DNA from: Clostridia bacterium
GTDB taxonomy: Bacteria > Bacillota > Clostridia > Oscillospirales > Acutalibacteraceae
Assembly: GCA_017409265.1 (NCBI GenBank)
Contig: JAFQSY010000049.1
Span: 62,001-126,000 of the forward strand
Direction of reading: 5' to 3'
Length of the DNA stretch: 64,000 bases
Shown in pieces: positions 9,024-17,905 of the stretch (the stretch's first letter is position 1; every line of letters begins with the position of its first letter). Below the pieces are notes generated by a model. The model was not told the DNA's origin. It was given only the letters and a program-made list of their open reading frames with translations, and did no database searches. Position numbers and translations under genes: made by a program.

Positions 9024-10265
9024 TTACTGTTTTGCACCTGCATCAAACATTTCAAGCATCTTCACGCTTGCTGCAAAGCAGTTTGCAATACCCTGTTCAT
9101 TCATATTGTCATATGAATCAAGACGAGTGTGATAATATCTTTCAAGCTTATGGTTAAGACCTGTAACACCAGCAGCTCTAAAACCGCCCTGACTGAATGC
9201 GGCTGCATCAACAGCACCACCAAGAGGAGGAATCATACCCTTTTTACAAGGAACTCCGACAGCCTGAGCAGCTTCAAAGAAAAGGTCAGCGCAATCTTTA
9301 TCGGATTTGACTGTTCCATTAAGGTCACGATAGTTTGCCATAAGATATTTGGGGTCATTGATTGTATCATAAGCATAAATAAATGTAGGCACATCCTGAA
9401 ATTCGCCCTTATGAGCCTCAACCCATGCCTTTGAGCCGCGAAGTCCGATTTCTTCAGAACCGGTAAGAATAACACCGATTTCCGTGTTTTCGAGTTCAAT
9501 ACCCTCATCCTTAAGAGCTTTAAGAACAGCAATACCGACATAGCAACCGGTAAGGTTGTCATTTGCACCGTCAACAACCCTGCGGTAATTAACCATGAAA
9601 TAAAGACCAACCATAAACGGAACGAAAAGAAGTCCCCAAAGAGCAGCCTTAACAAGAGGGTCAGACATATCGGGCATTCCGAATGTTATTCCATGCTTAA
9701 CAATATAAACAATTGAAAGCACGAGATAAAAAAGCGCACCAATAACAACGATTATTGCATGACCCTCAAAACCTACACCGCCAAGAGCGTAGTTTACAGG
9801 CCATTCCCATGTTGCATCGGGATGACCGTTAAAAATAATTCTTCTTTTGATTTCACCAGTACATTTTTTAATTGCAGTCACGTTGTGACTTGTCTTTTTT
9901 TTAAAAAGAGGGTCAAGAAGCTTCTTATAAACACCGAACTGAATGAGAACAAGCGCAAAACCTGCAGCAATCAGAGGAATTGAAAAAACAGGAGCAAAGA
10001 AAAACAAAACAACAGCCATAAGGACAAATGTTATTGTGAAATAAATCCATCCGTAGAATGCTCTGGGAGCAACTTCGTATGACTCAACCTTAACATCTTC
10101 GCAGCCGCAATCCTTCTTTAAAACTTCCGCCATATATTCGCAGGACCTTTTTTCGCCCTCCGAACCGGGGTCTCTTTTTCCGCAAGTCTTGATAATATGA
10201 GTGATTTCATCAATCATATATTTCGCAGCTTTGTCTTTTTGGTCAATAATTTTCTTGAAATCCAT
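9024..10265 (-). CDS. Membrane-embedded M28-family metallopeptidase
   Basis: Predicted zinc aminopeptidase. Metal-binding motifs of family M28 are visible in order: GHPD (about residue 147), GANDNLTG (about 235, the bridging-Asp motif), GSEEIGLRGS (about 270, catalytic and ligand Glu) and YYHTRLDS (about 377, last His). Two hydrophobic segments at about 71-115 precede the first ligand. A second hydrophobic pair, at about 168-190 and 205-228, lies between the first and second metal ligands, which is unusual for a soluble peptidase fold. No cleavable signal peptide. Which side of the membrane holds the active site is not clear. Own promoter upstream; monocistronic. Confidence 0.8.
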   Translation of the reverse strand: MDFKKIIDQKDKAAKYMIDEITHIIKTCGKRDPGSEGEKRSCEYMAEVLKKDCGCEDVKVESYEVAPRAFYGWIYFTITFVLMAVVLFFFAPVFSIPLIAAGFALVLIQFGVYKKLLDPLFKKKTSHNVTAIKKCTGEIKRRIIFNGHPDATWEWPVNYALGGVGFEGHAIIVVIGALFYLVLSIVYIVKHGITFGMPDMSDPLVKAALWGLLFVPFMVGLYFMVNYRRVVDGANDNLTGCYVGIAVLKALKDEGIELENTEIGVILTGSEEIGLRGSKAWVEAHKGEFQDVPTFIYAYDTINDPKYLMANYRDLNGTVKSDKDCADLFFEAAQAVGVPCKKGMIPPLGGAVDAAAFSQGGFRAAGVTGLNHKLERYYHTRLDSYDNMNEQGIANCFAASVKMLEMFDAGAKQ

Positions 10266-10298
10266 AACTCTTTTCTCCTTGTATTTATCGTTAACAAT

Positions 10299-10328
10299 AT
10301 CTTAACATTATCATATTCTTTTTGTCAA
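10299..10328 (-). promoter_or_regulatory. Putative promoter of the M28 gene
   Basis: Minus strand TTGACA (10328-10323), 18-bp spacer, TAAGAT (10304-10299). The -35 box is perfect, the -10 is weaker. Confidence 0.5.
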
Positions 10329-10358
10329 CACGATATTTGTAACAGTATTTTTTAAAGC

Positions 10359-12287
10359 TTAACAAAGCTCAACATTATAATTGCTGCTGGAATAATCAGT
10401 AGCGCGTCTGTTTCTACCATACCAGACAACTTCTCTTGCAAACTCATCAAATGAATTAACAACTGACATATCCTTAATTTTAAGACAAACTTTAGATTTT
10501 TTCAATTTCTCATATCCACCAAGGAAGAACTTATTAAAATATGAAAAGAAATCATATTCACAGCAGATTAATACATCAGACACACCGATTTTTTTTATTA
10601 TATCGTACTGATATTTAAACAAAGCTTTAATCTCATCATTAATTTCAAAATTTAATGAACAATACTCTTTCACTTCATTATAAAACAAATCTAAATTCTT
10701 ATATAGCTCCAAAAATATAAGCTCATCAAAGCCCCAAAGCATTTCGCCCAATCCATCGCATGTCGCAACAAGTTCATTTGAACCGTTTATAATTCCGATG
10801 CATAGCGCATTTATTCTTTTGAAAACCTTATTGAGAATTGATCCTGTTTTATTATTTGAAAAGTAAATCAATCCGTTATAAAATTCAGCATAGCTTAATG
10901 AATACTCCAATCTGAAATAAACAGCAATCGCACGAAGCAAACCAAGATTATGAAGGCCTTGAATATAAGAAGCAAAAAGCAATGACTTGGCCCATTCCTG
11001 TTCACTCATTGAATTTGTAGAAGTAACATATTCCGAATATTCGACAATATCGTCATTTTTTTGATTATCATATGAATGAATAAGCTTAAACGGAACACGG
11101 GTACTCTTTATTCCATGCATTTCGCGATAGCTTTTTTGACCCATTTCTGCGTTGGGCAGAAGCTCACACGGATAAATATTGATTGCATAATGCTGTCCGT
11201 TTTCAATAAGAGTATTTACACCATCACAAAATGAATCATATGTTTCGCCCGGAAGTCCAAGAATAAGTTCTGAAAATGTAGAAATATTTAGATCATTATA
11301 TTTCGCCATTAATGCTTTGAATTTTTCCGTTGAAATGTTCTTTCTTCCGACCTTTTTTAAAACTTCCTGATTCATGCTCTGAAAAGACAACGTCTGAGCT
11401 TTATCAAGTCCGTTTTCAAAGAATTTCGTTCCGATATTAAAAACAAAATCAAATCTGTTTTTTGTAAAACAAACTCTAAAGAACTTTGGATATCCATATC
11501 TTTTTTTACATAAAACTACATAATCAGCAATTTCTGCATCTCTGTCAAACAAGCAAAAATTACCATCGGTGCAATAAACAAATTCTATTTTATGATTAAC
11601 AAACCAATCAATTTCCGCATAAACTCTTTCCATAGGAAACTGTCTAACCTTTGATTTTAGCGAACCCCAATCACAGAATGAGCATGAATTGGGACAACCG
11701 CGGTTTGTTTCAAACAAAACAGAAAAAGTAATATTATCATGAATAATATCATCGAATACACCTTCAAGATACGGTGAAGGATAATCAGTTCCCGTTTGCG
11801 GAACGTATTCGGTAGTAACTACTGTTCCGTCACCTTTTCGAAAAGATATATTAGGAATATTTTCCAAGTTACCGCCTGTTGCAAGGCATTCAAGCAAGCC
11901 CTCTGTGGGTTCTTCACCAAAACGATGTGTAAGAAAATCTATAAAACCGTATTTTTCAAGATATTCTCCGTCTGAAGAAACACTATGACCGCCAAAAGTT
12001 ATCAAACAATCAGGAAACGATTTTTTAATTGCAGATGCTACCGCTTTATTATATTCACTATTCCATACAGAGCATGAAAATAAAACCATATACGGATTAT
12101 CAAGCTTCATAATTATGTTTTTAACATTTTCTCTGATATAAAATATTTTTTTAAAGTCATAAGCATTCGCAATAATTTTATTTTTTTGACAATAAGCCTG
12201 AATACAACCTACTGCATACGGAATATATGTGCTCTTTATTTCATTACCATATATATTATTGGCTTGAATAAAATATATATTTTTCAT
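10359..12287 (-). CDS. B12-binding-type radical SAM protein, third copy in operon
   Basis: Radical SAM enzyme, 642 residues. Layout: N-terminal cobalamin-binding-like Rossmann domain (1-150; FGGHSVS near 95), radical SAM barrel with NRGCPNSCSFCDWGS (4Fe-4S Cys at about 199, 203, 206), then a C-terminal domain of about 200 residues shared only with its two neighbours here. In the Rossmann domain the usual GEGE motif is altered to HRFGEEP. No DxHxxG motif, so cobalamin, if bound, is not held His-on. The CDWGS variant after the cluster cysteines is, from memory, seen in radical SAM proteins of surface-polysaccharide loci. Last gene of the operon, 15 nt after the second copy. Reaction unknown. 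Confidence 0.75.
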   Translation of the reverse strand: MKNIYFIQANNIYGNEIKSTYIPYAVGCIQAYCQKNKIIANAYDFKKIFYIRENVKNIIMKLDNPYMVLFSCSVWNSEYNKAVASAIKKSFPDCLITFGGHSVSSDGEYLEKYGFIDFLTHRFGEEPTEGLLECLATGGNLENIPNISFRKGDGTVVTTEYVPQTGTDYPSPYLEGVFDDIIHDNITFSVLFETNRGCPNSCSFCDWGSLKSKVRQFPMERVYAEIDWFVNHKIEFVYCTDGNFCLFDRDAEIADYVVLCKKRYGYPKFFRVCFTKNRFDFVFNIGTKFFENGLDKAQTLSFQSMNQEVLKKVGRKNISTEKFKALMAKYNDLNISTFSELILGLPGETYDSFCDGVNTLIENGQHYAINIYPCELLPNAEMGQKSYREMHGIKSTRVPFKLIHSYDNQKNDDIVEYSEYVTSTNSMSEQEWAKSLLFASYIQGLHNLGLLRAIAVYFRLEYSLSYAEFYNGLIYFSNNKTGSILNKVFKRINALCIGIINGSNELVATCDGLGEMLWGFDELIFLELYKNLDLFYNEVKEYCSLNFEINDEIKALFKYQYDIIKKIGVSDVLICCEYDFFSYFNKFFLGGYEKLKKSKVCLKIKDMSVVNSFDEFAREVVWYGRNRRATDYSSSNYNVELC

Positions 12288-12302
12288 TAATAACCACCCG
12301 GA

Positions 12303-14222
12303 TCAGTAATCAATTCTCAAATTATTCTTATCGTTTATAATTACGGTATCTCCTCTTCTCTTTGCGAAAAGCATTACTTTTCTTGCGTAATCCTTCCAAT
12401 TATATATGGGATCGGGTATCGAAACTTTAATTATATTCCTTCGCTTTTCAAGAGATTTGTATGAAGGTAAAACAGCATGATAAAAATAATCATAAAAATC
12501 ATATTCAAAATCAGCCGAAATATTTTCTTGACCCGGAAGTCTGATAACAAATTTCTGATATTTCACAAGCTGTTCAAATATATCATTATCAATATCAAAC
12601 CCCATTAGGAACGGTTTTATTTCTTTCCAGAAAACTTCATAATTTGAGGCAATTTCCATGAAAACACCTTCTTCTAGAAACCAACCGATCTCTCCGTATT
12701 TTTCATTATAATATGACCATTCGCCGTTTGAAAAATCGTTGCATTCATCACGGATTGAATTAAACAAAGAGTAAAGAAACGTCCCATCCGCTTCAAAAAT
12801 GAAATCAATCAATGATTTATAAAACTGCAGGTAAGAAATATCAAGCTCTTTTCTGACATATATAGCAAAGTATTTCAACAATCCTATATGATGAAAGCAC
12901 TGCAAGCATGTACAGAATAAAATAGATTTTATCATATCACTAAACGGCATATCTTTTGTTTCAACTATAATGTCCGTATATTCAACAATATCTTCTTTCT
13001 GAGGCATGGTTGAATGAAGATAATTAAGAGGAACTCTTGCAGTTCTGATACCATATTTGTCTCTGTATTCCTTTTTCCCCATCAAAGAATTAGGATAAAC
13101 CTGGCAATAATAAACCGTTAAAGCGCTTTGCTGACCAGCCTCGATAAGCTTGCAAAGGCCCTCACAGAAAGAATCATAAGTTTCACCAGGTAAACCAAGA
13201 ATCATTTCGGTATAAGTAGGAATGTTGTTTGCATTATATTTTTCTACAAGGTCTGAAAAAGCTTCCATTGTAAAGTTTTTGCGATTAACATTTTTCAATG
13301 CAACATCACAAACTGTTTGATATGCAAGAGTTGCTGCTTTATTAACCTTATTTTCATAAAAAAGCTTTGAAATTTCAAAAACAATATCATTACTGTTTTT
13401 TGCAAAACAATTATTGAAAATATGAGGATAACCGTTTTGTTTTTTTATCTCAACGACAAATCGTGCAATATCCAAATCTCTTTTTAAAATTCCGAAATTA
13501 CTGTCAGCGCAAAAAATATATTCCACCTTATGTTTACTGCACCATATGATTTCATTTTGAACTTTCTCAAGTGGAAATTGACGAATATCCGTTGTATAAC
13601 ACCAATCACAATATGCACAACTATATGGGCATCCTCTATTAGTTTCGATTACAGCACAAAACTCAACGTTAGGATTTTCTAAAAAAATATCATCAAAAAA
13701 TCCTTCAAGATACGGTGAAAGATAATTCTCAAGGTCTGAATAATTCTTTTTTGATGTCCGATATATTCTGCCGCTTTTTTTGTAAGAAATATTAGGAATA
13801 TCGGAATAATCTTTATCTTCTGTACTGAATTTTTCTAGCAAAGATTTAAAAGGTCTTTCTCCTTCGCCGTAAATCAAAACATCAACAAAAGGCAACTCCG
13901 GAAAAACATCAACATTTTCAGATATGCCATGTCCGCCAAAAATTATCAAACAGTCGGGATATTTTTTGCGAACTGCTTCCGCAAGTTTTTTATTATATTC
14001 AAATGTCCATGTATAACACGAAAAAGCAACAACCGACGGATCTTTTATCTGGTCTAATGTTTTATCAATCGGCTCTCTTTTAAATATAAACTTTGAAACT
14101 TCATATTCGTTACGGATATTTTCAAATTGCCAAGCATAGGCTGCAAGGCATCCCGTTGCATACGGATAATAATATGCCTTTCCGTATGAAAGATTTGGCT
14201 GAATAAAATAAACTTTTTTCAT
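12303..14222 (-). CDS. B12-binding-type radical SAM protein, second copy in operon
   Basis: Paralogue of the genes on both sides (639 residues, same domain order). The N-terminal domain keeps the standard motifs FGGHGIS and IYGEGERPF, the most canonical of the three. The cluster motif is NRGCPYSCAYCDWCY (Cys at about 198, 202, 205), with an extra Cys three residues after the third ligand in place of Gly. GLPGETYDSF, present in all three copies, marks the end of the barrel. The C-terminus carries EYDFYDYF and WKDYARKVMLFAKRR, matching motifs in the sister proteins. Its ATG shares a base with the stop of the GT2 gene (TGATG), so translation is coupled. Substrate unknown. Confidence 0.77.
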   Translation of the reverse strand: MKKVYFIQPNLSYGKAYYYPYATGCLAAYAWQFENIRNEYEVSKFIFKREPIDKTLDQIKDPSVVAFSCYTWTFEYNKKLAEAVRKKYPDCLIIFGGHGISENVDVFPELPFVDVLIYGEGERPFKSLLEKFSTEDKDYSDIPNISYKKSGRIYRTSKKNYSDLENYLSPYLEGFFDDIFLENPNVEFCAVIETNRGCPYSCAYCDWCYTTDIRQFPLEKVQNEIIWCSKHKVEYIFCADSNFGILKRDLDIARFVVEIKKQNGYPHIFNNCFAKNSNDIVFEISKLFYENKVNKAATLAYQTVCDVALKNVNRKNFTMEAFSDLVEKYNANNIPTYTEMILGLPGETYDSFCEGLCKLIEAGQQSALTVYYCQVYPNSLMGKKEYRDKYGIRTARVPLNYLHSTMPQKEDIVEYTDIIVETKDMPFSDMIKSILFCTCLQCFHHIGLLKYFAIYVRKELDISYLQFYKSLIDFIFEADGTFLYSLFNSIRDECNDFSNGEWSYYNEKYGEIGWFLEEGVFMEIASNYEVFWKEIKPFLMGFDIDNDIFEQLVKYQKFVIRLPGQENISADFEYDFYDYFYHAVLPSYKSLEKRRNIIKVSIPDPIYNWKDYARKVMLFAKRRGDTVIINDKNNLRIDY

Positions 14223-14962
14223 CAGTTATTCACACTCACCGTAATATCCTTTTTTTTCATAAATAATATTTTAAAAATAACCAAGTAATACTTAATCAAC
14301 TGAAAAAAACTGCTGTTTGAGGCGCCTTCATTTCTTTTTAAATTTTTGCAAGGTACTTCAATAAAATCACAGCCAAGTTTAAGAGGCTTGAATGTCATTT
14401 CCGGAATCAAATCAAAAGATGCACCTTGCCATTTGATGTTTCTGTAAAGATTGACCGGCGCAATTTGTGTCGGATTTGTATAGTCCGTTAAATCAGAACA
14501 ATAAAGAAAAGCAAACAATTTTTGGGAAATACCGTTAATAAGTTTTCTGATTCTACCGTAACCAACAAATCCATCTTTTTCTAACCATCGACTGACAGTA
14601 ACAATCGACTTCGGATTAGCTTCTGACAAATCTGCCATTTGAGGAAATGAATCTGTATCCATTCCGTCATCAGCAGGCCAGATAATTATATGAGTACCGT
14701 TAACCGCACTTATCCCCTCTTGAATAGCAGTCCCCAGACCATTTTTGCCTTGAATAATGTATCTGCAACTGCAACTTTTGCAAAGATTTTTTACAGTTTT
14801 AAGGCAATCATCTGTTGCATCTTTTGAAAGTACAAACAAATATTCGAAAGCTTTATCATATGAACTTATTTTTCTAAAAGCATTCGTTAACGAGTTGGAT
14901 TCGTTAACGGCACAAAAAACCACAGATAATCTATATTCATTGTTCATATCTGACCGTCTCAA
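14222..14962 (-). CDS. Family 2 glycosyltransferase inside the radical SAM operon
   Basis: Nucleotide-sugar (or lipid-phosphate) glycosyltransferase of the GT-A fold, closest in shape to dolichyl-phosphate-mannose-synthase-like GT2 proteins. Visible parts: LSVVFCAVNESNSL (first strand), KNGLGTAIQEGI, and WPADDGMD (about residue 97) as the metal-binding acidic motif. It lacks a C-terminal membrane anchor. I choose TTG 14962, which overlaps the stop of the upstream gene (TTGA) and has GGAGGTG 5 bases before it; ATG 14947 is 20 bases from that site. Locked between two radical SAM genes by overlaps at both ends, so it surely acts in the same pathway. Donor and acceptor unknown. Confidence 0.78.
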   Translation of the reverse strand: MRRSDMNNEYRLSVVFCAVNESNSLTNAFRKISSYDKAFEYLFVLSKDATDDCLKTVKNLCKSCSCRYIIQGKNGLGTAIQEGISAVNGTHIIIWPADDGMDTDSFPQMADLSEANPKSIVTVSRWLEKDGFVGYGRIRKLINGISQKLFAFLYCSDLTDYTNPTQIAPVNLYRNIKWQGASFDLIPEMTFKPLKLGCDFIEVPCKNLKRNEGASNSSFFQLIKYYLVIFKILFMKKKDITVSVNN

Positions 14963-16881
14963 TCTGTCACCTCCGTAATTTCTGACATAAAAATATTTTT
15001 TCCGCCACGTCTGCCAAACCAAAGAACTTTTTTTGCATACTCGTCCCATGAAGATACCGCATGACTGTCAACAACCCTGTAATAAACATTTCTTTTTAAA
15101 AGCCCTGTTTTTTGATTTAAAACTAAAAATGATGTAAAATATTTATGCCAATCATATTCTCCGCAATAATCATAGATGTTGACATTTACGGATTTTACAA
15201 CAAAATTCTGATATTTAATCAGACTTCTGCGTAAATCATCATCAAAAATGTATTTTTTTAAAAATTCATCCATTTCACCATAAAATATATCTTTATTTGA
15301 AACTATCTTCAAAAAAGCATATTCTTCAAAAGGCCATGCAATGTTTCCAAACATTTCATCGAAAACAACAATCGATCCGCTATGTTCGATAACATCATCG
15401 GTTTTTTTCTTTATTTCATTAAACACATCCGATAAAGTGCTGTTTTTTAGCATAAATTGAAGTAATTCATCATAAAAAACGCTGTATTTAACATCGCACT
15501 CATTATTAAGATAAATTGCAATCAACTGGAGCAACCCTAAATGATGGAAACATAAAACGCATGTCGAAAACATAACCATATCTTTCCACATATCCGTTGT
15601 CATGGAATAAGTAGATGTTACAATTCTTGAAAATTCCTGAACATCATCACCATCGGCAATGCTTCTGTGAGGTTGATTCAAAGGAATTGTGCTGCATTTA
15701 ATTGCAAATTTTTCCATATATTCAGCCTTGCCCATTTCAGCAAGAGGTAGCCATTCACACATATGAACGAAAAGAGAGGTATGCTGACCGTATTCAAGAA
15801 GTTCGTCAATTCCGGTTTTAAAGCTGTCATAAGTTTCCCCAGGCAGACCCAAAATCAAGTCGCTGTATGTCGGTATACCGGCTTCAGAATATTTTCTTAA
15901 TAGGCTTTTATAAAATTCAATATCCATATTTGAACGCCCAATGTTTTTCTGAACTGTTTTTGACATAGACTGAAAAGAAAGCGTTACACCTTTATCCATT
16001 GAATTATCATTAAGTTGCTTTGATATATTAAAAACTCTGTCACTGCTATCCTTGGAATAGGACACCTGGAATTTAACGGGGTATCCGTTCTCGTTTTTGC
16101 ATTGAATTATCTTTTCGGTAATTAATACATCCCTCGGGAACATTCCGAAATTAGCATCGGCAAAACCCAAAAAGTCCATTTTGCGTTTACTTGCCCATTC
16201 AATATCGAAAAAAATACGGGTTAAAGGAAAGAATCTAACTGCGGACTTGATTTTCCCCCAACTGCAATACGAGCATTTGTTAGGGCATCCTCTGTTAGTT
16301 TCAATCAACGGTATAAAATCAATTTCGGGATTTTCATTGCACAATCTGTCAAAAACTCCGCTTTCATAAGGTGATGGAAATTCTTTAACATCAAAAACTT
16401 TAAACGTAGTAGTAAAATTATCTGTTTCATTTAGACGGAAAGAAATATTATTAACAAGCTTTAAATCCGAATTATCAGAATATGCGCGAAGCAAATCTCT
16501 GAAAGGAACTTCGCCCTCAAAATGAATAAGAATGTCAACATATGAAAATTCATCGAGCAAAGAGGGATTTTCCGGAATCTGTGGACCACCAAAAACGATG
16601 ATACATTCAGGATAAAGTTTTTTTATTGCCTTTGCCAATTCTTTATTATATTCAAAATTCCAAATATAATTTGAAAATCCAATTAAAAAAGGCTGTTCAA
16701 GAGAATTGAGAACTTTGTCAATCCTCTCACGCATAAAAATGATTTTTTTTAATTCATAATTCTCTGAAATATCTTCAAATTTCCATGCATATGATGCCAA
16801 GGCTCCTGAGGCATAAGGAAAGTGTAATGATGATGTGTTCATAAAAGTAGGCTGTATCAAATATATATTTTTCTTCATCAT
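14959..16881 (-). CDS. B12-binding-type radical SAM protein, first gene of operon
   Basis: Third paralogue, 640 residues, first gene read from the promoter at 16908-16936. Rossmann domain with FGGPQIPE; the GEGE position reads HFEGEVPF. Cluster motif NRGCPNKCSYCSWGK (Cys at about 198, 202, 205), then GLPGETYDSF. C-terminus with EYDWHKYF and WDEYAKKVLWFGRRG, the shared tail motifs. Two tandem ATGs at 16881 and 16878 follow GGGGGT; the second has the better spacing. Codon use is AT-rich compared with the housekeeping block. Pairwise divergence among the three copies is high, so they are more likely successive or alternative enzymes than recent duplicates. Confidence 0.77.
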   Translation of the reverse strand: MMKKNIYLIQPTFMNTSSLHFPYASGALASYAWKFEDISENYELKKIIFMRERIDKVLNSLEQPFLIGFSNYIWNFEYNKELAKAIKKLYPECIIVFGGPQIPENPSLLDEFSYVDILIHFEGEVPFRDLLRAYSDNSDLKLVNNISFRLNETDNFTTTFKVFDVKEFPSPYESGVFDRLCNENPEIDFIPLIETNRGCPNKCSYCSWGKIKSAVRFFPLTRIFFDIEWASKRKMDFLGFADANFGMFPRDVLITEKIIQCKNENGYPVKFQVSYSKDSSDRVFNISKQLNDNSMDKGVTLSFQSMSKTVQKNIGRSNMDIEFYKSLLRKYSEAGIPTYSDLILGLPGETYDSFKTGIDELLEYGQHTSLFVHMCEWLPLAEMGKAEYMEKFAIKCSTIPLNQPHRSIADGDDVQEFSRIVTSTYSMTTDMWKDMVMFSTCVLCFHHLGLLQLIAIYLNNECDVKYSVFYDELLQFMLKNSTLSDVFNEIKKKTDDVIEHSGSIVVFDEMFGNIAWPFEEYAFLKIVSNKDIFYGEMDEFLKKYIFDDDLRRSLIKYQNFVVKSVNVNIYDYCGEYDWHKYFTSFLVLNQKTGLLKRNVYYRVVDSHAVSSWDEYAKKVLWFGRRGGKNIFMSEITEVTD

Positions 16882-16907
16882 ATATACCCCCTTGCATTTT
16901 TATATTA

Positions 16908-16936
16908 ATTATATCTTTTTATAAATACAAAGTCAA
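16908..16936 (-). promoter_or_regulatory. Sigma-A promoter of the radical SAM/GT2 operon
   Basis: Minus strand TTGACT (16936-16931), exactly 17 bp, TATAAT (16913-16908), about 25 nt before the first start codon. Near-consensus. Confidence 0.8.
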
Positions 16937-16938
16937 GT

Positions 16939-16965
16939 TTAATGAATTATCAGATAATTCATTAA
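16939..16965. promoter_or_regulatory. 27-bp palindrome abutting the -35 box (putative operator)
   Basis: TTAATGAATTATC (16939-16951), one central base, then its exact reverse complement (16953-16965). Only 2 bp separate it from the -35 box of the radical SAM operon, the usual place for a dimeric activator, though a repressor is also possible. The half-sites have no T-tract behind them, so it is not a terminator. Confidence 0.6.
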
Positions 16966-17233
16966 GCATTATGTTCCCATACAAAAAATTTTGTTCTGTT
17001 TTGGACAATATTCATGTATAGGTTGATTCAAGCCCATTCATCTTACAGTCATAACAAAACTGAATCTATCTCAAAAATCAACGATAAAAATAATATCTTG
17101 CCGGCGATGACAAAATTATTTTAATTAAATACACAATTAATAATATAATATAAAAATATAACAAGATTTTTTATCCCGTTGCACTATTGCAGGATTTTCT
17201 CTTGCTTGCAGAAAGGAAGTAAGAACAAGTGTA
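16966..17233. other. AT-rich gene-free stretch before the IS3 remnant
   Basis: No credible gene on either strand. The last part (about 17180-17226) reads ALLQDFLLLAERK followed by a stop, which may be the worn end of an IS3 orfA, and GAAAGGAAG precedes the orfB fragment. Confidence 0.4.
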
Positions 17234-17653
17234 ATGTTTATGGTTATCTATTGTCACAAAGATAAGTATTCAATAATCAAAATGTGCCGATTCTTCAATG
17301 TATCGAGAAGCGGTTACTATGATTATGTCAAAAGAATGGATATACCTGCGAAAGATTTGCCGTTAGCGGAAAAGATAAAAGAACGTCAGGATAAATATAG
17401 CAGAACATACGATTATCGCAGAGTTCATAACACCCTCAATGTCAAGACGCGGAAATCCGTATGACAATGCAATGGCTGAAAACTTTTTCTCAATTCTAAA
17501 AACATAGTGTATTTACAGAACAAAGTTGAAAACTTATGAGGATCTCGCATCCTCATAAACGAATACATACACTTTTACAACAATGAAAGAATCCAATTAA
17601 AAACAAAACAGACTCCGCTTGAAAACGAAGTCAGTATGTCGATTAAAAATTAA
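17234..17653 (+). pseudogene. Degenerate IS3-family transposase (orfB) remnant
   Basis: The first part (to about 17450) reads like the N-terminus of an IS3/IS150 OrfB: KYSIIKMCRFFNVSRSGYYDYV, then SRTYDYRRVH. The catalytic DDE core is missing: the sequence jumps straight to the C-terminal end, GNPYDNAMAENFFSILKT, in another frame. That is followed by an in-frame TAG, then YRTKLKTYEDLAS, a TAA, a further shift, and FYNNERIQLKTKQTPLEN. So there is one large internal deletion plus at least two stops and one frameshift. Non-functional. The ends of the element are not clear; TGTACTGTCCGC near 17680 may belong to one inverted repeat. Confidence 0.8.
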
Positions 17654-17710
17654 TACTTTCTGCCATAGAGCCTTTTTTGTACTGTCCGCACAGTTTAGGG
17701 CGGTTCAAAG

Positions 17711-17869
17711 TGCAATACAGTAGATAATTTTTCTACACAATTCGGAGTTCATCGAAATACAATTAGAAATGATTTACTTGTTATTTCTTGTTTTGCACCT
17801 ATATACACAGTTAAAGGTAAGGGCGGTGGCGTTAGAGTATGTTCATTTAACAATGGATTCAAAAATTGA
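17711..17869 (+). pseudogene. Fragment of a small HTH (DeoR/HTH_11-like) regulator
   Basis: An open stretch without a start codon reads FSTQFGVHRNTIRNDLLVIS then PIYTVKGKGGGVRVCSF and a stop at 17869. This matches the recognition helix and wing of the short HTH_11 regulators common in Clostridia (pattern VSxxTIRxDIxxLS...PIYTVxGxxGGGVRV). The N-terminal helix is absent and the sequence upstream is the IS3 scar, so the gene was probably cut by that element or by the deletion that removed part of it. Confidence 0.6.
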
Positions 17870-17905
17870 ATCGGCAAATGCAATAATAAATTTTTACCCT
17901 ACGAT

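Noticed and set aside
16966-17233. Search for a precursor peptide for the radical SAM operon
   Set aside because: No short ORF with ribosome site and Cys/Ser/Thr-rich core is seen here or between the operon genes, so a RiPP interpretation is not supported.
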